The notes under the pieces were generated by a model. It did not search any database. It was given only the letters and a program-made list of their open reading frames with translations, and was not told the origin of the DNA. This document shows positions 36,097 to 48,000 of a stretch of 64,000 bases of DNA, one piece after another; the stretch's first letter is position 1, and each line of letters opens with the position of its first letter. This stretch comes from Erythrobacter sp. GTDB taxonomy: Bacteria > Pseudomonadota > Alphaproteobacteria > Sphingomonadales > Sphingomonadaceae. The DNA is taken from assembly GCF_024305245.1 (NCBI RefSeq), contig NZ_JAMWYX010000009.1, positions 62,001-126,000 on the forward strand. Direction: 5' to 3'. Position numbers and translations under genes: made by a program.

Positions 36097-37757
36097 GGGG
36101 CTGGGCCGCGTTGCAGGATCTGCTCAAGTGCTGTGAACAGCGAGGGCGCTGCATCCGAGCGGGACCGAGCACGCCATGCAATATGCGCATCCGGCCTCAC
36201 GAGCACCGCGCCGTCAGATTGAATGCCATAGGCTGCGAGGAAGGTGCCGTTGTCTTGCAACCCGGCACTTCCGACGCGGTAGCAGGCAACCGGGATGCCC
36301 AGCATACGGCGGGCGTCAGCGACGTCGCTCTCCCATTCTTGGCCTTCGGGGCCGACCAGAAGCGTGAAACTGGGACCGCACAGGTCGAGCGTCGAAAGCC
36401 GGTCGCCTTTCTGCCCCAGCCATACGTGCGGCGCGCGGCAACCGGGGGTCGCGGCCGGGATATAGTCGGAATAGGGATCGTCCGCCTGCTCGGGCGTGGT
36501 TCCGTCCGCTATTACCGCTTCAGAGCGATACCAGCTGCCGAACTCCACCCCGAGATGGTTCCCATATCGGCGCGATTCCGCCACGATCTCTTCGGTGGAA
36601 AGCCCACTGTCGCCGCCGGTTGCCGACGCGACATTAATGCGCTGCACGTTGGAGGCGTTGATGAAGGACTGCATCACGATTGCCTGCGACACCGGGCGGC
36701 GTTCGTCGTGATAGGTTGCCACCAGATCCCAGCCAGCCTTGCCCTGCGCGTAGAGCGCCAGCTTCCACATGGCATTGTGCATCCCTTGCAGGCCGGCGTT
36801 GACGCCCAACCCGCCGGTTGGGGGAAACTGGTGCGCTGCGTCGCCGCACACCACTGCCCGGCCCCTGGTGAAATGATCGACCGTCGTGGCGTTGAGCTCC
36901 CACAACCCCAACGATAGCACCTCGACATCGAGATCGGGCACTCCTGCGGCAGCGCGGACCCACTCAGCCGCGCGTTCCTTGGTGAAGTATTCGAGCGAGA
37001 ATTGTTCGGGTTCGACATTGATCTGGGACAGCCACCGGCCATTGGCGTCAAGCGGTTGCAGCACCCCGATCGCCTGCTCGTTGTTCACGAACAGCAGCAC
37101 ACCCTTGCGGTCTTCGATATGGCTTTCGATGTCGGCCCGGAAATAGCAGTTCACCAGCTGCTTGACCGCGCGCTGCCCTTCAAGCTTGAGGCCGAGTGCA
37201 TCGCGCATCGGGCTTGCCGCTCCGTCGGCGGCGACCATTGCGCAGCCGGAGATGATTTCCATATCGCCGGTAAGGCGGTTGCGAACCTCTACCGCGACGT
37301 CGGCATCGTGGTCTTCACCGCCGCGGATGAGGCGCACGGCCTCGGTCGAAAACCGCAGATCCACCAGCCCGCTGGCACGCAACGCCGCGAGCATGATTTC
37401 CTCGATCCGGTCCTGCGAGGTCATGGTCGGTTGAGCAGGGCTAACGTTCGGCCCCGGGCCTTCAAAGCCAAGCGATTCGATCTGGCCAAACTCCTCGCCG
37501 CAGGCGCTTTCGAGGAACCGGATCGGGCTTTTCCAGCCCGGCGGGCAATCGATGCTGCGCAGCCGATGATAGGTGGCCATGCCCCAGCCGCGCGCGATCT
37601 CCATTGTCCGGGTGTTGAAGTTGCGCGTTTTAGGATGCCACGAGGTGCGCGGGTGCTTCTCGATCAGAACGCTTGGCACACCGAACCGGCTAAGCTCCAA
37701 CGCAGCACCGAGGCCGACCGGACCACCCCCGACAATAATGACTTTTCCCGTTTCCAT
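36093..37757 (-). CDS. FAD-dependent aromatic hydroxylase (PheA/TfdB/MhpA type)
   Basis: A 554-residue flavoprotein monooxygenase using NAD(P)H and O2, probably on a phenolic substrate. Marks are the N-terminal FAD motif IIVGGGPVGLGAALELSRFG, the second site MVAADGAASPMRDALGL, and the FAD-ribityl motif VVCGDAAHQFPPTGGLGVNAG. A C-terminal thioredoxin-like tail (PSFTLLVGPEGQEWESDVAD, VLVRPDAHIAWRAR) is typical of this subgroup. Divergent from a TetR gene around a palindromic operator. The next gene in the operon is truncated, so the pathway it served may be gone. Confidence 0.9.
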   Translation of the reverse strand: METGKVIIVGGGPVGLGAALELSRFGVPSVLIEKHPRTSWHPKTRNFNTRTMEIARGWGMATYHRLRSIDCPPGWKSPIRFLESACGEEFGQIESLGFEGPGPNVSPAQPTMTSQDRIEEIMLAALRASGLVDLRFSTEAVRLIRGGEDHDADVAVEVRNRLTGDMEIISGCAMVAADGAASPMRDALGLKLEGQRAVKQLVNCYFRADIESHIEDRKGVLLFVNNEQAIGVLQPLDANGRWLSQINVEPEQFSLEYFTKERAAEWVRAAAGVPDLDVEVLSLGLWELNATTVDHFTRGRAVVCGDAAHQFPPTGGLGVNAGLQGMHNAMWKLALYAQGKAGWDLVATYHDERRPVSQAIVMQSFINASNVQRINVASATGGDSGLSTEEIVAESRRYGNHLGVEFGSWYRSEAVIADGTTPEQADDPYSDYIPAATPGCRAPHVWLGQKGDRLSTLDLCGPSFTLLVGPEGQEWESDVADARRMLGIPVACYRVGSAGLQDNGTFLAAYGIQSDGAVLVRPDAHIAWRARSRSDAAPSLFTALEQILQRGPAP

Positions 37758-37829
37758 CTTGGTATCCCCTTTCGTGGCAGGGCCCTTTCACGATCGGGAT
37801 CCCGCTTGCTATCCTTGGGCGACTCACTA

Positions 37830-37853
37830 TTAACGATACATATGTCTCATTAA
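37830..37853. promoter_or_regulatory. palindromic operator, likely TetR site
   Basis: A 24-bp near-perfect palindrome centred on ACATATGT. The flanks pair as TTAA/TTAA outside and GA/TC inside, so 20 of 24 positions are symmetric. It lies 10 bp before the tetR ATG and about 75 bp before the divergent monooxygenase. This fits autorepression plus control of the monooxygenase. Confidence 0.7.
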
Positions 37854-37862
37854 GGAAATGCC

Positions 37863-38468
37863 ATGTCAAGCGGGGTGCCAGCAGTGCCGCTGCGCAGAGC
37901 GGCAACCAAGCGGCCGGGTGGAAGAACCTCGGATGTTACAGAGCGGATCTTTGCCGCGACGGTGGCGCTGCTGGAGGAAGGCGGCATCGCGAGCGTGACC
38001 TTCCAGCGCGTCGCCGAGCAAGCGGGCGTGAGCCGCGCCACACTTTATCGCCGCTGGCCCGAACCGGTGTTTCTCGTCGGCGATGCCTTGGCGGCAACCG
38101 CGGCCGACAGGATTCGGATCGAAAACACCGGCAGTCTTCGTGGCGATCTTGCTGCAATGCTCACCCAAATCGGCGTATTCATTGAAAGCTCCACTGGGCG
38201 AGCCGCAATCGCCACAAGCTTGATGGGTCGGGTGCAACCCGAATTCACCACGCAGGCGAAGCTACTGTGGGAGCGGCGGCGCGAAGACGTCGCGCCAATT
38301 TTCGCGCGGGCGATAAAGCGAGGTGAACTAGCTGGTGATTGTGACACCGATGTCCTGTTTGCCGCGACTTCGGGCGCGCTCTACATGCGCATGATCGTGA
38401 TGGCCAAGCCAATCGATGCCGAGTGGATCAGTCGGACACTCGCACTGGTGTTGCCGAGCGCCCCATAG
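37863..38468 (+). CDS. TetR/AcrR family transcriptional regulator
   Basis: A 201-residue repressor. The N-terminal HTH domain reads RIFAATVALLEEGGIASVTF, QRVAEQAGVSRATLYRRWPE. The C-terminal helical ligand domain includes LRGDLAAMLTQIGVFIESS and LLWERRREDVAPIFARAIKR, similar to TetR_C_16/33 types. AAGGA lies at good spacing from ATG 37863; the operator palindrome overlaps the leader. Predicted to control the divergent aromatic hydroxylase, with a phenolic or related compound as inducer. Confidence 0.9.
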   Translation: MSSGVPAVPLRRAATKRPGGRTSDVTERIFAATVALLEEGGIASVTFQRVAEQAGVSRATLYRRWPEPVFLVGDALAATAADRIRIENTGSLRGDLAAMLTQIGVFIESSTGRAAIATSLMGRVQPEFTTQAKLLWERRREDVAPIFARAIKRGELAGDCDTDVLFAATSGALYMRMIVMAKPIDAEWISRTLALVLPSAP

Positions 38469-39363
38469 TTCCGTCAAAAGATTGTCCTTTCACACCGGCC
38501 ACAGGCCATAAGCACTGTCGACCTGCGAACCCAAGCGCGAAATGGAGGCTTCCAGCGGAACCAGACCTTCAATTTTGCGGAAGTGAACAACCGAACTTAG
38601 GTCGGCAGCTGCCGGAAGGTCTTAAGACTCTGCAGTCATTCCTTTGGAAAGGGCTGAAGTGCAGTTCTCTCGCCGAAACCGGAACTCAAGTTTGGCTCGC
38701 CGAGCCTCACAACGCGGGCACAACTGGTCCGAAGCCGCATGCCGATCTTGAGGCAGGCCTGATGTTGGGGCGAAGATCCAGAGATCAGGCGAGCATTGAG
38801 TTGCTTGCTTTTCGCGCACCGCCAGGAAGAAACTATGATGGAGGACGAAACTAGCCGGATTTTTCCCCGGCGCACGGTCCGGAACTCATGAAGCGCTGAA
38901 CGATGTCGCGAAATAACTGCACCGTACGCTCAGTTTCTGGAGCGTTCGGCATGAGAACAGTCGACATTGCCAGACCGCGCACATGCGCAACCTGCCTGCC
39001 CTGAGGTTGAGGATCAGACCGAAGGCCAGGTATCAGCGGATGAGACAAATCCGGGTGCCTTCAGAGATTCAGGCGCACCCCAACCGACGTGCAGGAAGTC
39101 GCCAGCGATGTGGGCGTGCTGCCCGAAGGCGGTCATGGAGCAGATTGATGCGCTGTGGGCCGAACGAGTCTTGCCGGTGACCGGCCATACCGACTTCACC
39201 TCGCTGGCCGAGACCCTGCCGCGCTAGGCCCGGGTCAGATGCATATCGAAAAGCGAGAAGCCCCATCTACCACACGGTTCCGAGCTTCAGGCATCGAGGA
39301 GTTCGATCTAGCGGTTCCCCTCCAAGCGCCGTCATCCTGGCGGATCGGGTGAATTTAGCGCCC
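38469..39363. other. 895-bp stretch without a supportable gene
   Basis: Several short frames on both strands, none with a clear start, Shine-Dalgarno and family likeness. The plus frame ending at 39227 (tail VMEQIDALWAERVLPVTGHT) reads like the C-terminus of some real protein, so the stretch may hold decayed genes. No repeat or terminator stands out. Confidence 0.5.
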
Positions 39364-40890
<1,527 letters not shown>

Positions 40891-41615
40891 TCATCTGCCT
40901 CCAGATTCGACCATGCTGTCATACACAAGCCGAAAACCGACATTCGACGCGCCCAGTCCCGGGTCCCGCCCTTGGCGTGCTTGCGAGCGGTAACGCTGGC
41001 AGTAATTGGGCGCGCAGAGATAGCTTCCGCCTTTCACAACCCGGCTCGGTCCAACCGGATTCCTAGGATCATAGGCGGCGTTTTCGCTCGGGCCTTCGGG
41101 GTTGACTCTGGTGGCAGGATCGTGGCTGGGCCGGAAGAAATCGGCGGTCACCTCCCAAACATTTCCGACCATATCGTAGAGGCCAAGGGCATTGGGCGCA
41201 AAGCAGCCGACCGGGGCTACGCCTTTGAACCCGTCGCTGCCTTCGTTGACCACCGGGAACACGCCCTGCCAGCTATTAGCCACTTCCGGTCCCGGCTGAT
41301 TTGCCGATCTTGTGCCTCCTGCTGCTGCAGCGAATTCCCATTCCGCCTCGGTCGGCAGGCGACCGCCTTTCCAGCGAGCATAGGCTTGCATGTCATCCCA
41401 CGCGAGGTGCACCACTGGCTGATCGGGGCGCGCATCGGGGCCGTCGAGGCCATAGGGCTTGATCCAGCTGGCGCCGGGCACACGCTCGAAGGGGAGGTGC
41501 AGCTTGCCGTGGTGGCGAAGTCACTCGCCTGCGTCGGCTGCGTCGGAGCCTTGCTTTCGCTTTCCGCACAGGCCGCAAGGCTGATCACAGCAACGACGGC
41601 AATCAGTCCTCTCAT
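40891..41615 (-). pseudogene. formylglycine-generating enzyme-like lipoprotein, truncated and frame-broken
   Basis: Sulfatase-activating FGE family (SUMF1), which oxidises the sulfatase Cys to formylglycine. Translation should begin at ATG 41615, overlapping the kdgK stop, and gives a lipoprotein signal (RGLIAVVAVISLAAC). The recognisable FGE core is in a different frame, starting at VPGASWIKPYGLDG near 41481. It continues through HLAWDDMQAYARWKGGRLPT, MVGNVWEVTADFF and the active-site motif GGSYLCAPNYCQRYR with both catalytic Cys. The core frame is closed by TGA shortly upstream and has no good start. About 100 or more residues of the FGE N-terminal half are missing between the two parts. 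Read as a deletion pseudogene. Confidence 0.75.
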
Positions 41616-42646
41616 CGGCGCACATCCCCGCTGCCAGCCGCAAGCGCCGCAATATCCTCGACCGAAGCGCGCAGGAAATCGCCAGGAACCGAATGCGCCC
41701 ACTCGGCGCATGTCGTTGCAAAGTGAATAGTGGCAGCGCGCTCCATCCCGGTGATCAGGCCGTGCACGACGCCGGCGGCAAAGGCATCTCCCGTGCCGAC
41801 CCTGTCGACGATGTTCCCGAGTTCGATGGTATGGCTCGTTGAAATTCCCTCTCGATCGGCCAGGAGCCCTGTCAAGGTTTGGCGGTCGCTCGACTGCACC
41901 TTGCGGCGAGTCGCGGCCATGTGCATCAGCTGCGGTGCGCGAGCGAACATCGTTTGCGCCGCGGCGTGGAAGCCTTCATCCGGTTCGCCGTCGCTGTAGT
42001 CCGCACCCACCATCAAGGCTACTGCGCGGCGGCCAGCGAACAGCAGATCGACCTCACACGAGAGCTCGAAAAGGATCGCGGCAGCCTCGCCCTCACGTCC
42101 CCGCCACAGCGTCGGCCGATAATTGGTGTCGAATGCAATCCTGACACCTGCGGCCTGGGCTGCGGTAATCGCGTTGCGCAAGGCAGCCAGCGCCCGCTCG
42201 CCAAGCGCAGCAGTGATCCCGCCTACGAACAGCCACTCCGCCCCGGCGAGCAGCCCGGGCCAGTCATAGGCCTCGGGCGCGATGCTGGCGAAGGCGGAAT
42301 GCGCCCTGTCGTAAGTCACGCTTGAAGGTCGAGTCATCGCGCCAGGCTGAAGGTAGTACACCCCCATACGGCTGCTCGACATCGTCTTGGCTTCTAGCGA
42401 TATGCCAGTTGCGAGTAATGCACGCCGCGCCCATTCGCCAATAGGGTTGTCCGGCAGCGTCGTTAACAGACTGACCTCATGACCGAAGCCAGCCAGCGCC
42501 ACTGCGACATTGGCTTCGGCCCCGCCAATACATGCTTCCAACTGCGGCTGCTGAAACAACAGTCCGGGGGACGACGCACCGAGCCGAAGCAAGACCTCGC
42601 CAAAACTGACGATCCGCCCACGCCTATCGGTCCCAGCCGCGCCCAT
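41612..42646 (-). CDS. kdgK: 2-keto-3-deoxygluconate kinase
   Basis: PfkB-family sugar kinase of 344 residues that phosphorylates 2-keto-3-deoxy-D-gluconate to KDPG for the Entner-Doudoroff aldolase. The N-terminus RIVSFGEVLLRLGASSPGLL with CIGGAEANVAVALAGFG is typical of KdgK. The C-terminal PfkB anion hole DRVGTGDAFAAGVVHGLI carries the catalytic Asp. ATG 42646 has AGGA and lies 9 bp after kduD. Completes the uronate branch from KduI and KduD; the KDPG aldolase is not in the window. Confidence 0.9.
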   Translation of the reverse strand: MGAAGTDRRGRIVSFGEVLLRLGASSPGLLFQQPQLEACIGGAEANVAVALAGFGHEVSLLTTLPDNPIGEWARRALLATGISLEAKTMSSSRMGVYYLQPGAMTRPSSVTYDRAHSAFASIAPEAYDWPGLLAGAEWLFVGGITAALGERALAALRNAITAAQAAGVRIAFDTNYRPTLWRGREGEAAAILFELSCEVDLLFAGRRAVALMVGADYSDGEPDEGFHAAAQTMFARAPQLMHMAATRRKVQSSDRQTLTGLLADREGISTSHTIELGNIVDRVGTGDAFAAGVVHGLITGMERAATIHFATTCAEWAHSVPGDFLRASVEDIAALAAGSGDVRR

Positions 42647-42655
42647 CACATCGTC

Positions 42656-43426
42656 CTAACGGGCCAGCCAGCCGCCATCCACGGCAAGGATATGACCTTG
42701 CACATAGTCGGCAGCGGGGCTGGCAAGGAACACGGCCGCCCCGCCGATGTCGGTCGGCAGTCCCCAGCGTCGTTCGGGAATCCGGTCGAGGATCTGCCGG
42801 TTGCGGGTCGCATCTTCCCGTAAAGCGGCGGTATTGCTGGTGGCGATATAGCCTGGCGCAATGGCGTTCACGTTGATCCCTTTTTCAGCCCATTCGTTCG
42901 CCATGAGCTTGGTCAGTCCGCCGATGCCGCTTTTGCTCGCCGTATAGCTTGGCACCCGGATGCCGCCTTGGAATGTAAGCATCGACGCAATATTGATGAT
43001 CTTGCCACGCGGCCCATACTGGTTGGACCAGCCAACCATATGTTTGGCAACAGCCTGACACAGGAAAAACACTGTCTTGAGATTGGTGTCGAGCACCGCG
43101 TCCCAATCCTCTTCCGAGAAGGTCAGCGCATCCGCACGGCGGATTATCCCTGCGTTGTTGACCAGTATGTCGATACGGCCGAACGTGGCGATGATATGGT
43201 CAACAAGGCTCTGGACAGGAGCAGTCGAGGACAGATCAGCATTGAAGCTTACGCAGCGCCGCCCGAGCGCCTGAACAATTTCAATCGTCCTGCTGGCTTC
43301 GCTTCGCCCTACAGCGGCAATATTCGCCCCAGCCTCGGCAAGAGCGCAGGCAATCCCTTGTCCGATCCCGGTATTGGCGCCGGTCACGAGTGCCACCCGT
43401 CCGCTCAGGTCGAATTGTGACATCAT
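42656..43426 (-). CDS. kduD: 2-dehydro-3-deoxy-D-gluconate 5-dehydrogenase KduD
   Basis: Short-chain dehydrogenase of 256 residues that reduces 2,5-diketo-3-deoxygluconate to KDG. It has the cofactor motif VTGANTGIGQGIACALAEAG, NNAGIIRRADAL, catalytic Ser/Tyr/Lys in INIASMLTFQGGI and YTASKSG, and the KduD-like IAPGYIATSNTAALR. Pairing with kduI across the locus and adjacency to kdgK support KduD rather than another SDR. Transcribed with the esterase, GH106 and GH105 genes upstream. Confidence 0.92.
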   Translation of the reverse strand: MMSQFDLSGRVALVTGANTGIGQGIACALAEAGANIAAVGRSEASRTIEIVQALGRRCVSFNADLSSTAPVQSLVDHIIATFGRIDILVNNAGIIRRADALTFSEEDWDAVLDTNLKTVFFLCQAVAKHMVGWSNQYGPRGKIINIASMLTFQGGIRVPSYTASKSGIGGLTKLMANEWAEKGINVNAIAPGYIATSNTAALREDATRNRQILDRIPERRWGLPTDIGGAAVFLASPAADYVQGHILAVDGGWLAR

Positions 43427-43505
43427 GCAATTTTTCTCCAGTTGGCCCCGGCAGCCGGGCGATCGGTTGCAAGGAGGCGATTATGAGGCAAGCGGCGACT
43501 TGCGC

Positions 43506-45023
43506 TCAGTCGATACTCAGCGCGAACGGTCCGAGCGGCAGATCGGTCGCATCAAAGACATTGCAGATTGGGGCAGCATCCCAGCAGTATCGCACCAGCA
43601 CCGGACTAGCGCCCTGCGGCACTGAGATGGTCACGCCGCCTTCGGAGAACTGCGCATCGGCAAAGCGGCAGGCCTTGCCCGCAGGATCATCGCACAACAT
43701 GAACGGCCCGGGGCGCCCCCATGATGCGGCAAACAGCGCTCCGTTCGCATGCGATACGACCACTTCGACCGCGTTTCCTGTGCGGCGGGCGGAGATTGCT
43801 TCTGGTGGGCGATAGGCATCGGTCTTGCCATAGGCGAGCTTGAGCAGCGCCGCTCCGGCGCGCTGGCCAACCGGTTTCTTGATCGGCGGGTGAATGTCCA
43901 AGCGTTCACTCACATCGATCGTCACCACCAGCTCGGTCAATGGATCATCGCGTGCGACCAGCCGCTGCGCTTCGCGGATCGCGGCGGTTTCATCATCATC
44001 GGCAGCGCCCGAGATCGGGCCGAAACCGGCCAATTGCACGACCACGAACGGCACCTCGCTGCCGAAACGGCCGCGCCAGCTTTTGATCAACGTCTCAAGC
44101 AGCGTCCGGTATCTCGCCGTGGATTCAGCATTGTTGGCCTCGTTTTCCCCCTGATACCAGATTGCGCCGGCAAGCCGGGTCGGGCCTAGCGGGGCGACCA
44201 TGCCGTTGAACAGATTGGCGTAGCTCTGGTTCGCCTTGTGGGCCCACTCCGTGCGAGGCCGTCCCTCCCACACATCGCTGACCTTGGCAGCGTACTGCGC
44301 GGGCGCTGTTGCCGGGTCTCGGCGGTAGGCATCAAGCATTGCAAGCTGGGTTTCCATTCCTCCCGCCACTGCAAGGCCTTCACGGGGCAGCCAAGAGCGG
44401 ATCGGTGTGCCTCCGACAGAGGCGTTGATAAGGCCGACGATGACCTTTTCTTCTTCCGCGACCTTTCGCCCGGCAAAAAGGCATACTGCTGAGAAATCGA
44501 GCCACTTATCCCTCGCTTTGAGCCACTGCCCCGGCATTCCGAACTTAGGCGCCTCAACCAGCGAACTGACCTGTGGCACAGTCAGCAGACGTATATTCTC
44601 GTCGATTGCGAGGTTGCGATCCTCGGGGCGCAGCGATGAAGCCGACATCTTCCACACCATGTTCGACTGTCCCGAACACAGTATCACCTCTCCAATCGAC
44701 ACATCCCGCAGCTGAACCGCGCTACCCTGCGCGTTGACCGACAGAGTCAGTCCGGTAGCTGCGGCTCTTGCGGGCAGCTCGACCTGCCAGCGGCCATCGG
44801 CCTTAACGTTTGCCTCAAGCCCGGTGTCGCCTAACGTCACCTTGATCGTCGATCCTGGATTCCCCGATCCCCAGACCGGGATCGGCTCTCCCCGCTGGAT
44901 GACCATGCCGGAAGAAAACGGCGCGCCCAGAGCCAGTTCTTCGGCTGCCACTGGAGCCGGAAGAATAGCGGCAGTTGCCATGGACAGCAGCCCGGATAAC
45001 CATGTGCAGGCAAATTTCGTCAT
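43506..45023 (-). CDS. SASA/SGNH-type carbohydrate O-acetylesterase
   Basis: A 505-residue exported esterase of the sialate O-acetylesterase-like family, expected to deacetylate glycan substrates in the periplasm. A signal peptide (SGLLSMATAAILPAPVAA) is followed by a beta-rich domain, then the SGNH core: ILCSGQSNMVWKM (catalytic Ser), IWYQGENEA, and LDIHPPIKK with the Asp-xx-His. It lies 4 bp after GH106 and upstream of kduD in the same operon. In this locus it suggests an acetylated side group on the glycan; true sialic acid is unlikely. Confidence 0.88.
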   Translation of the reverse strand: MTKFACTWLSGLLSMATAAILPAPVAAEELALGAPFSSGMVIQRGEPIPVWGSGNPGSTIKVTLGDTGLEANVKADGRWQVELPARAAATGLTLSVNAQGSAVQLRDVSIGEVILCSGQSNMVWKMSASSLRPEDRNLAIDENIRLLTVPQVSSLVEAPKFGMPGQWLKARDKWLDFSAVCLFAGRKVAEEEKVIVGLINASVGGTPIRSWLPREGLAVAGGMETQLAMLDAYRRDPATAPAQYAAKVSDVWEGRPRTEWAHKANQSYANLFNGMVAPLGPTRLAGAIWYQGENEANNAESTARYRTLLETLIKSWRGRFGSEVPFVVVQLAGFGPISGAADDDETAAIREAQRLVARDDPLTELVVTIDVSERLDIHPPIKKPVGQRAGAALLKLAYGKTDAYRPPEAISARRTGNAVEVVVSHANGALFAASWGRPGPFMLCDDPAGKACRFADAQFSEGGVTISVPQGASPVLVRYCWDAAPICNVFDATDLPLGPFALSID

Positions 45024-45027
45024 GAGA

Positions 45028-48000
45028 TCATTCTTCCACTCTGACGACCAGCCGGACCGGCCCCAGCAAGCCTGACGGGTTGAGGGGCGATTGTGCCGTA
45101 ACGTGCGGGTTGGTCGGATAGGTGAAGCGGCTGGCCCCGGCCTCGGCTTTCAGATCGCCGATGATGCGGTTTGCCCAGGTGTTGATGATCGTCACCTCGA
45201 TCCTGTTCTCCCCCTTTTGCAGGGCATCCGAAACATCGATCCGCCAGGGCGCGGTCCATACTGTTCCGACCTCGCGTCCATTGACAGTGACGAGCGCGAT
45301 GTCGCGTGCCACGCCAAGATCGAGCCAGACCTTGGCATTGGCCGGCAGGCGATCGAGGCTCACGGTCTTGCGATAAGTCGCGCGTCCGCTGTAATATTTC
45401 ACCCCCGGCTCGACATGATCGGTCCAGTCCTGCAGTCGTGCAAAGCGGATGCTGGCAGGCCCGCCCAAGGCAGGGTCGAACGTCACGTCCCAGTCATGGT
45501 TCAGGTCGGCGAGCAGTTTCGTGGGCGAGACGGGACCATATTGCGGCAATCCCGGCGCAGTCTCGGCCGAGGCCACCAGCAGCACCGACTGAAATGCCTC
45601 CAAGCTGATCGGGCCGGCCATGAGAATGCCGTCATCCTGCACCGCCGCCAGCGCGCTGCGCGACCCGCTGACCGGATCCCATAGCTGCAGTGCCGGGTAG
45701 CCCGATTTCAGGACCGGATCGATTGTCACTGCCTGATCGGTCTGGTTGGCAAGGAAGAAGACATCTTCCCTGGCTGTGCTGACCTGCGTCCAACGGATGC
45801 TGGCATAATCGATTCCAGAGACTTGCGGCCTGATGCCCTGGGTAGCGAATATTGTCGCCAGGGTCCCGGCACAGTGCACCTGTCCGCCGCCGAACGCGGC
45901 AGAGGTGCTTCCTGCCAAACCACAATCGCCCCATAGTTCAGCCGCACCGGCGCGGACCCTGGCATCTGCCGCTGCGCTGTCGGCCAGACTGGGCGAGCGC
46001 AGCGGGGCCGATCCGAACATTTGTCCGCCAGCCGCGACATGTCCCGCCAGCACCTCCAGCAATTGCGGGGTCATCGTTTCGGACGGAGGCATCGCAAGGA
46101 TTGCGTAGCTAGTACCATTGGGCAAAACCCAGCGCCCATCCCTGATCGTGACCAGCTTGGCCAATGCTTCGGTATTGACGTAATCGAATGCGACTCCGAC
46201 GGGCGGCTCGGGATTGGCGAGACCGGACATTTTGGGTGTGTCCTCGCCGATGAAATACAGCACCTCGGCCTGGGGTACTCCGGCCTGCAGAACCCCGTGG
46301 GTTCGGCGCAGGTAATCGATCCATGCCTTGGCCTCGGGATACCAGGTATTGCCGCGATTGAATTCGCTGCCGAACCACGAGTTGACCCCGGCCAATCGGT
46401 CGTCCGGCTGGTGTATGTTCACATGCAGCACAAAGTGGTTGATGCCCTGCGCCGTCGCCTTGTCCCCTAGCCGCTTTAGAGACCACGGGGCGAGCGACCA
46501 GTGTCCTGCGGTTTCATCATTGGTAAAGGCCTCAGCCGAGACACGCGGCTTGTCATATACCCGTGCGGCCGAGACCGCGGCCGGAATCTCGATATCGCCG
46601 CGATATTCCGGATTGACCCAGAACTCCGCACCCACCTGATCGGATTGCCCGCCATATTGAAGGAATTCGCCGGGGAAGCCCCAGTGACCGTAGTTCTCTA
46701 GCCACAGCTGCATACCCGCATCATTGCTGAGCTTGCGCAGCCCTCCCACATATTCCCTCGAGATCACCTCGGATACGAGCTTGCGCAAATCCCACAGGAA
46801 GCGATCGGATTCGTCGGTGCTGCCGATGATCACGCCGCTCAGCGTCGGTAGATAAGGGACCGGGTCATAACCGAACCGTTCGACAAAGCGCCGGGCCATG
46901 TCGTCGGTCCAGTTCTGGGCACCCTGTTCGTAGCTGTCGGCGATCACCAGCGTGAAATTCGCCTTGGCTTGCGGGCTGAGCGCTGCGCGCGCGCGACCGA
47001 CATAGCTTTCGAAGTGCGAGCGCAGGTGCACCGCGCTCATCTTGTCGATCTCCAGCCCGGTCGCAGCCGGCGTCGAAGGGCCGTTTTCGGCCCCCGTCGG
47101 CACCATTCCGAACCATGCCAGACGCCAGTTGCCGTGCGGCGGCTGCCAATCGATCGACCCGTCACTGAGCAGCCGGTCGGTCAAATCGAGAACTTTCTCC
47201 TCGGGCACGGCAAATTGCGGATCGTCCTGCGCACCCTCGACCGGCCAGAGATAGGCATCATAATCGGGCTCAGGGGTCTGCCACATCTTGCCAAGCTGCT
47301 TCTCGACATAACGCTCGATGAGCGGCGCTTCGCGCAAGGCAATATCGGCGAGCCGGATCGGATTGGAATCGGGTCCGCGGCGAACCTCGAGCCGGAACCG
47401 ATCAGACGCGGTTGCCGGAATGCGAATCGTGATTGGCCCGTCATTCATCGGCCCGAGCTGGACGCGGGTCACCCGGCGATCGACAGTGAACTGCTCGATG
47501 CTGCGCCATTTTCCTGCCTCATCGGGCGCCAGCAGATCCATCTCGGCATAGAAGGCGTCCGGGCCGGGAAAGATCTGCAGCGTGCGCACAGTCCGGGACG
47601 CGCTCAATTGCAGTTCCAGCACTACAGGCGTGGCAGTGCCGGACGCCGGCAGTTCGATGATTTCAGTCGTGTCGAGCCTGCCGTCGGCCAGATTGGCCAG
47701 CATGCGTCCGCCCTGCATGACGCGCGCGCCTCGAGCGAGGTTGGCCGTTCCTGCACCCTCAGGGTAGGCCAGCAGCCGCACCGGCTGAAAACCCGGGTCC
47801 GCCGCGACAAGCCGTGTCGGCATGTCATGACTGCCTGTGACCCGATATTCCTGCACTGTCAGGCTGCGCATCGACTGTTCTGGCTTTACCCACGGACCGC
47901 CAGACTGGCTCCAGCCGGGGGAATTGAACATGCCAATGTTGACCTCGAGCCGCGCGGCTTCCTCCATCGCGTAGCGCAGCGCCTCCCACCATTCGGGCGA

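Noticed and set aside
38423..38854. 143-codon plus frame after tetR
   Set aside because: No Shine-Dalgarno, no recognisable domain, irregular composition; treated as noncoding.
39044..39227. Plus frame with tail VMEQIDALWAERVLPVTGHT
   Set aside because: Reads like the end of a real enzyme, but I could not assign a family or a start; kept only as a note in the gap entry.
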